In this document: positions 52,852-64,000 of the stretch, piece by piece
Layout: each line of letters starts with the position of its first letter
Numbering within the stretch: position 1 is the first letter of the stretch
Assembly: GCF_008831285.2 (NCBI RefSeq)
Contig: NC_045148.1
Location: 10,545,001-10,609,000 of the forward strand
Direction: 5' to 3'
Length of the DNA: 64,000 nucleotides
Source: Nymphaea colorata
Taxonomy: Eukaryota; Streptophyta; Magnoliopsida; Nymphaeales; Nymphaeaceae
The notes under the pieces: generated by a model
Database searches by the model: none
Told to the model about the DNA's origin: nothing
What the model saw: the letters and a program-made list of their open reading frames with translations, nothing else
Position numbers and translations under genes: made by a program

Positions 52852-55800
52852 CTACACACCATAGCGCTTCAGAACTTCATTCAGTGACGGCATCACGTTA
52901 TATGCTTGATAGGATCTTCTCAGTTCTATGATGGAACCAACCTGAAAAAATGCAATAATTTTTATGCACAAACATTATATATTGGCTCAAGATAACAGTT
53001 CTACCAGACCTTTTAATTCTGTGCATGTGTCATTTATTAGCTTTTGCTGTTCCTGATAAAGAACTGACACTGCCATAATATAGAACCCCCAGGATTTCTG
53101 GTTTTGTTGCTTATAGGTCCTTGTTCATAGTTTTGAATTATTCCGGTTTATATATCGACAGATTTGTGTTCCATGTAAACCTCAGAGCATGTTTTCCCTC
53201 GTTCAAGAGGGATAGGCGCAGGACAATTATTCATTTAACAGTCATGTTAGTCATGGCAGGACACAGGATACCCTAGTGGCTATCTAGCAATAACAGGAAT
53301 CAGAAACCCACTGATTGGAGGATAATTGGAAACTCCCTAACAACATCAATGCCAAACATCATATCCCAATCAAAAACGAAGGAATTCCTATTATAATTAA
53401 ATCTAAATTTAGAATGAAACCTACAATTATAAGAACTGATGTGAAACCAATGGCAAACCCCTCGTTGATACGCCTTAAATAATGATCAAGCATGGTGGAT
53501 GAAGTGGCCAAGATGCTCAGTAGTAATCCCCCTGCATCATTAATATCATGGTCAAACAGAACCAAGTAACTAGCCATATTTCTGCACTAATAAATATCAT
53601 GACAGGAAAAAAACTACAGATATATACATATAGATAGACAAACACTAACAGACAACTGAATAATAGAACACAAAAGTATGTTTCCTTCAAGCTTTTGTGA
53701 AAAGACTAACCCCAGAATCGGGTGGAAGCTTGTATCTTTGTCAAATACTCTACACTAGCCTTTCCAGGTTTTACATTTGGAATTCTAGCACCCATCTTGG
53801 TCATGTAATCTGCAATCTCCTTTGGCATATTAGCCTGCAGCATTTATTTGACTAGACTTCAGCAAGCTAGCCACAAAGAAAACACACCCACACACAATAA
53901 AGAAACGGAAGAACCATCATGGAAAAGAATTTGCCAACTTGATTGTATCAACCAGTTACAGTTAGATATGCATAAAAATGACAAGCCATCAGATAAATAT
54001 TTCAAACAGCAAAGTAGACAAGTTCTGAAGCAAAATAAACTGCTTTAATTTATAGTAGATGCAACAGAAAGTAGCACAGAAAATGAAAATGTAAAATCCA
54101 GAAGACCATGCTTCCATCAAAGAAGCCTCAAAATCTTCTGAATGGATAAGTGCTTGAAGGACTACACAATTTACACAAGCATGACTCAATTGCATGGACG
54201 AAACAGACTACAGGAACCTTTCAAAATTTTAGGATAATAAACATCGTCCATTAATACTATCTAGATGAAAAGACGAGTATCAACAGTGGCTGTGGGCACA
54301 GTCAGGCACATCAGTCTTGAAAGAACTAGATCTGCAGATGGCTGTATCTGGTACTACAAAGATCATTACTTTTCAACATATAGTTAATGTTTGAGAAAAC
54401 AAACGCACATTTTTTGTTGAGGGTTTATATACAACCTAACAGGAAAAAAAAAAGCTTAGACGTGACAATTTGGAATCTCCACCACATAATATACCACATA
54501 AAACCAAAAGGTATTGCACCCTGCGGTACCAGAACCTGCTTCTTGGACACAAATATTATTGGTGCAGTAGCCCTTTTCAGTGCATGCAAACATGATAGTC
54601 AGACTAACTTCAACATATCAAACGTGGTGACAAAACCAGAACAAGAACAAATTGGTTTATGCTTGGCAATGATCAGTTGATATGGTGGTTTAGGGATTTG
54701 ATGAATTGAAATGAACAGTATTGCCCCCATTTGTTTAGATTTTACTTTTGTTTATTTTATCCTTAATTTGGAATTTGGGTTTCACATGTCCCACTAGACC
54801 TGCCCTTGATCACATTCTTTGACTGAACTATCATTAACGTCTAATTTTCAAGGCCTTTGCTGCAGAATACTACAGTCTACAAATGATAGAACTACCGAAA
54901 AGAGGATGAAGAAGCATACAATATCAAAAATGTTGAAAACAAACACAAGAAATGCATAAACTGTGTAGAAAATCCATGGCTTCGCTCCAGGGGCTCCAGG
55001 GCTTAAAATCTCTTTCACTTTTTCCCAAAATGATGAACCAAGAACACTGCAAACGACTAATTTCTGTCAGTTGTTTGAAATTCTCGCAGATATATGCAAA
55101 AAATTGTGTTGTCGTCGGCAACTTACACTGCAAGAATGCTTGGAACAGCCAATAGATAGGAAGTAGTGAGTACAGGCTGCATCCCAGCCGGATTAATATT
55201 GAGAGGTATGTAAGGCTCCACCTCAGCAATTGATGAATCATCCCTGCAAACAAAAGAGAAAAAGAATATTAGTATAGCACCACAAGTTATGTCAAAAGTA
55301 GCAACTTTCTCCTAAGTTCAGACTACATGTTACCAAACCTCTATAGTCAAAACCCGCCTACGCATCTAGTCCTGCCTAGGCCCCTTAGGTGCTGGTCAGT
55401 AGCCTGAACACGTAGGCTGAGCCACCTAGACAGGCCAAACAAAAAGTATATTATTCTTTAACTCCTAAGTCTTAACCCTAAATATTTATTTTTCCTTTAT
55501 GAAATTTTTACAAAACCTTCAATTGACTGTTTTTTCTTTTTCTTTTTGCTTTTTATCTTTCTCTATCTTTTCTCCATTGAGCAGGAGTGCCTATGCCCCA
55601 ACTAGGTAGCACCTAGGCGTTTTTGTGAGGTCTGCTGGTTATGCCCACCTAACGTCTTCAAGTACATGAAAACTAACTAGAATAAACCAGGCATCAACCT
55701 AAAAATTTAGTTTATGAAGCTGCACAGTGAAGAAGAATCAAACTTAAAATTTGGTGCACTGGTCATCAACCATGTGAGAACATGCTCATTTCTAACTACT

Positions 55801-58800
55801 CTTGTACCAGTAGGAAAACCAATAATAGCTGATCTCAACTAGTATACAGTATGTCAGGAGCCAAATACATGCCAGGAACAAGACTTTTAAATGAATCTCC
55901 CGGCTACTTACAAGGACCATACAGCGCCTTATTATGATCAGGCAGATCGTTGGGACAAGACCAGCAACTTATGGAAAGGCTTGGATGGTAACAACTTGAA
56001 CTAAACCCTGGTCACTGTTAACATCAAAATAACTTGGCAAATCCTAATCTCCTACCTTCTTCAATTGAAGCAAAGAAACAGAAAATAGATTACAATGGAA
56101 AAGAGAAAAAAATAAAATCAAGATACACAATCAAGTTTTCGCCCATAACACCAGCAAGTACAATCAGTAATACCACTAAAAGGCTTTACCTAGAAGAAGG
56201 TGCAAGCTTGAAAGCATAGTACTGCAACCTGATCTTCCGACAACCCTCTGTAACTAATACTGCCCACATAGTCACGATGGTAAAGAGTACCACTACAGCA
56301 AACATATAAGGCCACCAGTTCATAGTGCTCCCTGCATGTTCAAAGGTTAATCAATTGCAAGGATGTGCAAGAACATCGTATCAGACAAATATCATATCAA
56401 CAGCTCAATCCACATTTTTATGGAATAATATTCACCACCATACTAAGTGCACCAGCTATGAAACAGCCTTGAACAGTCACTGGCAAAAGAGTATTTATAG
56501 CAGATTAAGTTTCTAGGCAAAGGAGAAGATCAACCCTCTCTCTATCCTTCTTCACCACCCACCCACCCCACCCCCCCAACCAAAAAAAAAACAAAAAAAA
56601 AAAACCCAAACTCCTCCCTCCAACATATGTATATACATAAACCTGCATGTACATATATGTATCTATGGTATATATGCAAGTATGATGAAAAAAGTGATTC
56701 TCAAGAAGTTCTAGAAGGGTTACATTATTATGTCTCCAAATGGTTACAAGCAGTCAGAAAAAAAACAAGACAGTAGAAAAACAAAAGAAGAAGGATGCAA
56801 ATCTGTGGGTGACCTAAACCCAGCTTGCTCACCTCCCCATTCAAGTGGAGACAAAAGGGGAGAAGCATAAGGAAGCTGCAGCCTTGTCCACTAGCCTGCC
56901 CACCTCCTTAGTGAAGTAGAGACAAAAGGGGAAAAGCATAAGGAAGCTGCAGCCTTGTGCACCCTTCTACAAGGATATTGGAGTTTGTAGAATAATGTCA
57001 GCCTCACATGAGGAAGCCAGCTAAGAGAATTAACTTTAGATGTTTCAGCTAAGATAACAACTTTGAAAACTGAAACCAGTCAGAAGATTGACTGGATACT
57101 CAGAAAGCCAAAGGGAGATGTTCTTTGAACCCGACATGCATCATCAACTCCTTCCTGGAAAGATGTCATGGAACAAACAGGCCCTTCACCTATATCTTTT
57201 AAGGCTTAATATGGCTTTGAGGCTTTAGCATTCCTCACAGCCAACTGAGCAACAGAATCTCTTGCATTTTCCTCCCTAAATCAGATTTACCTATTTTCTT
57301 GACGATAACCCACTCGCAAATTCCTAATAACCCACAGTTGGGTCCCCCTGTTCAAGTCAATCCTGGACAAGATTTTGAATTGCTATCAGAAATTTCACTG
57401 GTTCGCAATGCAGACGTAACAGAGGTGGATGGAAGCTTACGAAATGATGAACCAGATATAGCTGCAACCAACACAAACCATCAGAAGAAAACTTAAAGCT
57501 TTGATGTGACAGATTATAAAAGACAGGATACTTGACGCTCATTAGCATCTACTTAAGATTGAACTGTTTACAATCTCTAGGGAAATGTATCTGATCATAC
57601 AAGGAGATTCATAATGGACCAGACAAGATCTGAAAAACAAATTGTGGAAGTCTTGGAAAAGAATTCTGTGAAGACCAATTATCATGTTCTATGTTCCGTG
57701 ATAACCATCATCTATGATTGCCAAGTACCAACTCCTCTGATAATCTCCATACTGTATTGAAAACAACACTAAACCAAATAACTTTTAGAAACATATCTAC
57801 ATTATCATACTAAATCATTTATGCATCAACGTATGTTTCTAATTTGTTGTGTACATACTTGTGGAAGCCATGCATGGAGGAGTAGCTAGGCACCAAGTGT
57901 TTGACATCAAGGAAAACATAAAAGAAAATGTGACCTTAGAAAGTCTTACCTAAAACCTGTGTTATCATCTTGTGTAAAGTCTCTGTATAGCCAGTCAATA
58001 TACCAATGCATATTAGCAGTGACGATCCCTGACCTGACCAAAAGAATGAAACACTAAAACGAGTAAAAAACCCATAAACATGAAGTACAATATCACTTGA
58101 TCTCGTGTTGCAGCACAAAGAAAAAAAAAAAAGCAAGGCAGTGAAGAACTTATTGCGTACAGCTATAGTAAGTTACTAACAAGCTCAAACTTCGGAATTT
58201 TTAGGACAAGTCTACCCTAATGCCGAAGTATAAGCATTTATCGCCAGAAAAGGTGATACAACATGAATTATGTTCCATATACTATTGACATCCAGCCTAA
58301 AATCAAGAACAGGCATTCTTCTCCATGATGAGTTCTTCTCAGACTTCTCCTTGAGGCACTCAGAGAACTGACCTCTCAATCACTGACCATCCTCCTGAGC
58401 ATAAGCAACTATGGCTGACCGGTTTCAACCAGACTGCCAGTTACTTATAACACCTAAAACTCAATGGACCAAAATCCAGACCATATCAGAGAAAAGGTGA
58501 TCTACGTTGTCATTCTGCCGTTCTACTGCTCATACCCTTTCAGGAAAAAGCAGACACGACACATTATATACCTGGTAATGGAGACACTAGTACTGCAGCA
58601 TGTCTAATGCCCTAATGGATAAGAGGAGTTTGGCATTGAGGATACTTTAGTCATTTTCATGTAATTAGTGTTGAATATACATTGGAACTTTACCTATCCC
58701 ATCAGACCACACATTTCTACATAAGCCTCTCTTTTCTACCTTTATCATTCCCACATTGCCTTACCTCTAACATTCTGACATTGCCTCCTTTCTCATCCCT

Positions 58801-60197
58801 AATTGTGTCCTTTGTGAATTGAATCTCTGGGATTCCAGCCTAAGATCTCAGAGAGCCAAACTCAAGATCTATGTAGTCAAAATCATTAGGCGGGTGATGG
58901 ACCTTCAGAAAAGCCTAGTCAGATGCTCAAAAATAAAAAAGAAGAAGAAGAAGAAGAAAAAAAAACTGTTATACAATTTTATGCAATATTTATATGAAAC
59001 ATAGCATTCAACTAGCTGTGAAAAAATTAACATTTATCTAGTATAACATTGGACAATACTACATATATTTGAAATATGACGCAAGAAGCATAATTAAAAG
59101 AAAACTCGAATTGTTACATAGGTACGGTAGCATAGGTAAAAATAATCTAGAGTGTGCCAGGTGTACCTTTGCCTAGTACAAAGCACAAGATCTTCATTTA
59201 TAAGCACTGACCTTCTCAAGCAGAAATAGTTGGGACCAGCAAGTATAGGTGATGGACAAGAGGCTCAGAACATAGATGCCGAAGTCAGCTCAGTCCATTT
59301 AGAATATTAACGAAGCTTTGCTACTGAGTAATTTATATGATAACCAAAAGCCTAACATGCATGCATGCAAATAGATGTATCCAGAAACAACCATTGCCAC
59401 ACCACACCATATTTAACAAATGAACATCAAGGATAAATGGGTAAGAAAAAAGCTATCAATACAAGGAGCCAACCCAAAAAAAAAAACATTAAAGAGAGGC
59501 TGAAGTCAATAACTGCTGGAAAATTACCAAACCCTGCTTCCGATATTTTATCACAAATCCATGTTGTTATCATTGCCCCAAAAACCAACAGGCAAGTAGT
59601 CACTGCAACATGGCTTATCCTGCCAATGAGGGAAAAGTGAATTCATAATCATTAGCAAGTCCCAAGCTTGCTATAGCAGGAGGTACCATGAAAACAAAGA
59701 TGAATAGCCACCAATTTACAGCATATAACATTTGTAGAAAAAAAAATGCAAAAATGTCATGCCCATATTTTCAGTCTTCAAGACAAGCCAGTTGCCTTTG
59801 GATGTGCTTAAAGCTGAACTTAGGAAGTGAGCAGACAGAGAAAATAGGAAATGAGGAGAGATAGCAAAATGACAAAAAGAAGCAGAATACATGAAACAAT
59901 TAAAAATGAAATGAAGCACAACTATTAGATATAGCAAATCAATTATCAAAAGCTCAAACATATCACGTTTTGATGTCTTATTTCACACCTTAAGATTGGT
60001 TCATGTTGTCATGACAAGTAGTACTCATTCTTCATGGTCAAGTGATAATCACTTGTGATACTTTAATGATAATCAAATCAACAAGGAATACATGATGCAT
60101 TATTATCCTGATTTTGATTAGAGAAACTTGTTCAAGACTCATTAGGGCAATGGTCGACAATTGAACGAGAACAAGAAAGATACAATAGAAAGAAGGG

Positions 60198-60239
<42 letters not shown>

Positions 60240-63200
60240 TGGAGAGATCTTTATTCTCCTTTTTTACATTCTTCTAATGGGCTTATTTATACTATTGGGT
60301 CCATTCAGTAGGACTGGGTCTTTGAACAGGAACATTTATACCCAACCCAGGACCTTTTCCTTACATAGATCCACATCCTTTTTATCTTCCAAAACCCTCA
60401 TCCCTGCTCTGACCTTATGCATTAGTAGTCTGAGATGCAACAGATAGGCAAACAGCAAAACTTATATTATTTTTGCTCACAAGTAATTGCAAATCAGAAT
60501 AGTACGTATGAACTCAGTCTGTTCCTATGTCACATGGGTGCAGGTAAGGGTACAGGTACAGATGTACAGGCACGGCAACTTTGGAAAATCTGGGTATGAG
60601 AGTATGGCAGGGTATATATATGCAAAATACAACAAAAAAATTGAAATGAAAGCAACATATAAATAAAAAAGTAACACAAATAAAAGCAGTACGCGTTAAT
60701 GACCAAGAACTCTCAAAAACAGAATGAAAACTGAGTTAGATATAAGCTAAATCACGAAAACATAAGTAGTTAAAAACAGATTTGATCCAAAAAGTACCCA
60801 AGTGTGTTCAAGGACCCCCTTTGCTGTGGCGGTACAGTGACACAGGTACGGAGACCCGACTAAAGTACGCATGTGACTTGGTCAGTCTGTTCTAACTCAC
60901 ATTTTTACTTCTAATTTTGCTTACAAAAATGCCAGTTCAGAAAAAAATGCTCCAACCATTTGAAAGCATAATGAAACTTAGCTGGAAACAACTAATGCAA
61001 GAAAAGCAATGATCATCCAAATAATGGAGAAATAACAACCTGCTAGTAGCAGCATAGATAGAATATTGAAGTGATGAGCATGCAACAACCACACCCTCCA
61101 ATATCGCAAAGCCCAATGCAATCCACCATCTAAATCACATACAGAAGATAACAGTTATCAAGCAATTCAACTGCCAAGATAAAAGAAATCATAGTTACAT
61201 CTTAAATAAGGAGTTGCCTCACTGCTTAAAAAATTAAACACACATATAGCTTTTGATCTTCTCATGACCATCTAAGCCCTCTTTGCGCAGCTTCACTAAG
61301 GAAGGGACAAGGTGGCAGAGTACCTATTAAAGGACATTATCTTCAGTTACCTACTAACTCAACAGAGACTGTTAAAGGAGTAAAGCAACACCAAGAGTTG
61401 TCTAGCATTTGATGCATGCAAGTTACAAAAATAAAAAAACAAAAATGAACTGCCAGTCTTTTAATAGATTAAAGTAAGGATGAGTTCCCTATTACCAACA
61501 GCAAACCTTTTACAAATAAACAGAAATTGAGAAAAGAAAAAAATAACTAAGCCACTCATTCCATAATATTCAGATGTTCTGAACCACATCAAAGAACAAT
61601 GGTATCAATTAACCAGCAAATAGCCCAGGTACAAATTTATCATTCAGTTAGAAATTCTATCCAAAATTCTTAAATCGTGTTATAAATTGATAAATATCTC
61701 AATGACTCATAATGGTTATGCATTACCTGTGCAACCAATGCCATTTCCTTTCTGGATGACTTTAGAAGCTAACAAATGATATTTTCATATTTGAAAGAAC
61801 ATCTGAAATAAATACTTGTGTACATTTATTACATTTCTCTGAATTGGATACACTGCAGAGAATTAAGCATGAATTAGCTTTTAAGTGCTCTCTATTGGGC
61901 ACCTTTACACGGTTCTTCCTGTCACTCTGCTGCAAGGCAGATTATCTCCATAATGGACAGCCATAACTTTGCTAAACAACATTTGATACAAGAGCCCAAA
62001 AACTCGAAAAGCTTGTCAAAGTTGCACCTTAGAACCAAATAACAGCTAATCCTTTTCTTCCATTCCCCAACTGGGGTTAGGCAGAAACTGATAAATTACA
62101 CCAAAGGCCTAAAACAAATAACCTGAGTACCGACCCTTTTATCTCCTTCAGACTGACAATCTTAAAGTCCAGCACCTTGTCTGGGTAAATGGAACTCCTG
62201 TCTACATTAGCATCATCCTGGTGGAAGGTTAATATGACATATCTCTCTAGGTTGGCTTTTATCACTTGAGGTATTAGAGTTGAGTCATTATCAAGAATCA
62301 GTTAGGACCAAACCCTAGATTACATAGTGATCACTTTCACTTCTTGCCAATAGAACATTTGCTAATCCAGACTCAAACCATTGCTCATGCTTCATGCATC
62401 CATGCATGATATGACACCAATAGTAAATACAGCTATGAACTTAACGCCAGATCATACACAAACACAAAAAACTTCTAAACAAGATTAAATGTCGGTAACT
62501 TATCAAGATTAACCGATACTAATCAATTTCTGCAAGCATCATAACTATGCATTGAGTTCATATTTTATAATGCCAAAAGGTAAAGCGCTCTAAAATCCTC
62601 AACAAGCTTGTAAAACAAAGGACTTGCAGCTTAAACTTGATGAAAGAAAGCAGCTCCTAAAAGAATACGTTCAGCATAAAATTTTTATAAAATCATATAC
62701 AGAGGCAGCATATAAAAAACCTGCATGAGAATGGATGCCGCTATGTGTGGACTAATCCCAAGCTGAAAAAGTGAAAGCTTAAGTTCTCCAGTGAAATCAC
62801 CAAGCTCCTCTACAAGAGACATTTAGAAGAAAAAAATGTCACAGAACAGAACTATCAATTATGACATATCCCAGCTGCATATTTCATAATGTAAGTAATA
62901 AAAAAGATAACATGCATGTGCACCAATTGACAACAATAAAGCAAGTCTAAATGAGATAACAAACTTTAACAGTCCCACCAGTGAAACTGTTCTATTATCA
63001 CTCACATGGTTCACATCGAGAGAGAGAAAATTGTAAAATTCTGATCATTATATGCTATGGAACTTCAGAAAACTGAGGAGACCAAATCTACATGCATACA
63101 CCTTCATCATTCACAGTACTGGCTCTTTGGCCTCACATCAACCATGCTGATGCATCTGATGATTTTTATGAGAGTCAACAACAGAACCCAATTTACAGAG

Positions 63201-64000
63201 GACTGCAGTTTCCACCAGAACCACCAGGAGAGGTCGAACCTAAGTGAAGGCAACAAAGTGGATTCATGATAACAGAGACAACTGTTGGCAGACTGACAGA
63301 CATCTTGCCACCAGAGTACAACATTAGTCCAACATTAAGATCCAAAACAGTCAGAAGCTATGGGATCCCAAAAAAAAAAAATTGGTTTCCCTTATCAACT
63401 CGAAATTAAGCCAACCAGCTCAGCCTTCTTAATTTAGAAGCTTTATGGAATCCCACGAATGTACCACTTCTTGTAACTGGCCACCAATCAAGAGCTTTGG
63501 TGTTTTATCTACATCATTATAACTGTAGGAACAATAAAATGTCTCCATCCCCATACAAGAACCCATCAGTTTTGGGGCATCTAGAATTAACGTACTTATT
63601 TTTACTCCTAAAGTACAATTTTTTTTAGGAACGCAGAATTCATAGACCAAGATACCTGATCTATACGGCACAATCTAAAGAAGACATTTAAAGACTATTT
63701 ATTTCATATGTTATATAGAGTTCACCATATAAGCAACGAAATAATTAGATAGAAAAACTCACCTACAGAATTAGAAACAAAACTAAGGTAATCTTTGGGA
63801 ATTAATCTTCTATCAAACCCAGGCAAAGGAATGAAATAGCCAATCCGACTGGCTACGATCAACACGGCAGTCACAAACAACCTCCGACGTATTTCACTTT
63901 TGAAAAATGATTCAGCAGCATCATTAACCAGAGATCCAATGCGAACAAAATTCAACAGTCTATTTTTGTATCGAGCAGGTTTTACTGGAAGCGAAGGAAA
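52852..64000 (-). CDS. SCY2: SCY2, SecY-like translocase of the plastid inner envelope (3' part)
   Basis: Multi-spanning membrane channel thought to insert proteins into the plastid inner envelope, paralogue of thylakoid SCY1. Visible exons, 5' to 3': 63763-64000 (continues past the window), 62721-62809, 61244-61323, 61040-61129, 59528-59619, 57950-58033, 56190-56331, 55127-55243, 54920-55046, 53711-53834, 53425-53531, 52852-52941. All GT-AG. They join in frame to 459 residues and a stop. Recognisable blocks: SEIRRRLFVTAVLIV, FIPLPGFDRRLIP, LFQLGISPHIAAS, LVKLRKEGLDGHEKIKSY, GQGSSLLICIGILTGYT, VEPYIPLNINPAGMQP, NMPKEIADYMTKMGARIPN, LDHYLRRINEGFAIGFTS and a C-terminus ending LKRYGV. These match the plant SCY2 family along its length. 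Hydrophobic segments alternate as in SecY. Transit peptide, start codon and promoter are outside the window. Confidence 0.95.
55335..55660. mobile_element. MITE-like insertion in a SCY2 intron
   Basis: Blocks cctgcctaggccccttagg and agcacctaggcgttttt lie about 230 bp apart around a pyrimidine-rich centre. cctaggcg-type words are typical of a common plant hAT-like MITE. The ends are not clean. Confidence 0.4.
56830..56965. repeat. Two-copy tandem repeat, period 71 bp, in a SCY2 intron
   Basis: The block gacaaaagggg..aagcataaggaagctgcagccttgt occurs at 56850 and 56921, preceded by cacctcc at 56830 and 56900. The copies differ by a few bases. Confidence 0.85.
60197..60237. repeat. (GA)n microsatellite in a SCY2 intron
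   Basis: About 20 GA units, flanked by purine-rich sequence. Confidence 0.9.
60525..60881. mobile_element. Mutator-like non-autonomous element in a SCY2 intron
   Basis: Ends ctatgtcacatgggt and the inverse of ccaagtcacatgcgt share gtcacatg. The flanks repeat tcagtctgttc (60514-60524 and 60882-60892), an 11-bp duplication. Long duplications of 9-11 bp fit Mutator-like elements. The inside has repeated ggtacagg/cacaggtacgg words around an A-rich core. It lies between the SCY2 exons 59528-59619 and 61040-61129. Confidence 0.68.

Noticed and set aside
57299-57496. 65-codon frame in a SCY2 intron
   Set aside because: Antisense to SCY2, no recognised motif, no splice or promoter support.

Overview
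This window is nuclear DNA from a flowering plant. Genes carry many short GT-AG introns, the intergenic DNA is full of LTR-retrotransposon remains, MITEs and microsatellites, and one gene encodes a plastid protein (SCY2). The GC-rich single-exon bHLH gene would suit a monocot or early-diverging angiosperm, but nothing here fixes the lineage. No CRISPR array, bacterial operon, tRNA or rRNA gene was found.

Layout: 1-9400 is a decayed Ty3/gypsy retrotransposon whose left end lies outside the window. Its 3' LTR is split by a 2,986-bp nested LTR-like insertion (5823-8808) with a recognisable 5-bp target duplication. 9954-16968 (minus) is a ten-exon group D (TDY-type) MAP kinase gene with its 5' leader at about 17.0-17.6 kb. 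17.6-31 kb is gene-poor. It holds a seven-unit ~280-bp tandem array (22.2-24.06 kb), an array built around TA tracts (24.95-25.38 kb), long CT/TA/GA microsatellites and two weak small-ORF candidates. 31684-32280 (minus) is an intronless non-DNA-binding bHLH gene of the IBH1/AIF type with a TATA box. 32.4-47.6 kb is transposon-rich. It has a tandem segmental duplication (39704-44150) and several MITEs whose inverted repeats and 8-bp target duplications can be read directly.

47728-51440 (plus) is a six-exon gene for a protein resembling gamma-synergin (AP-1/clathrin accessory), with a TATA box just upstream. It converges on 52852-64000 (minus), the last twelve coding exons of SCY2, the SecY-like translocase of the plastid inner envelope. 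The SCY2 promoter, transit peptide and first exons lie beyond the right edge.

The genes form no operon or pathway unit. They are independent loci: signalling kinase, growth-regulatory HLH factor, vesicle-traffic accessory protein and plastid protein translocase. Exon joints were worked out by hand from reading-frame continuity, GT-AG signals and remembered family sequences. All summed coding lengths stay in frame. I did not find a convincing undescribed biological system. The strongest non-routine signals are the nested-LTR junction, the covarying stem-loop repeats in the retroelement LTR, two MITEs of one family with target duplications, and the dated segmental duplication.
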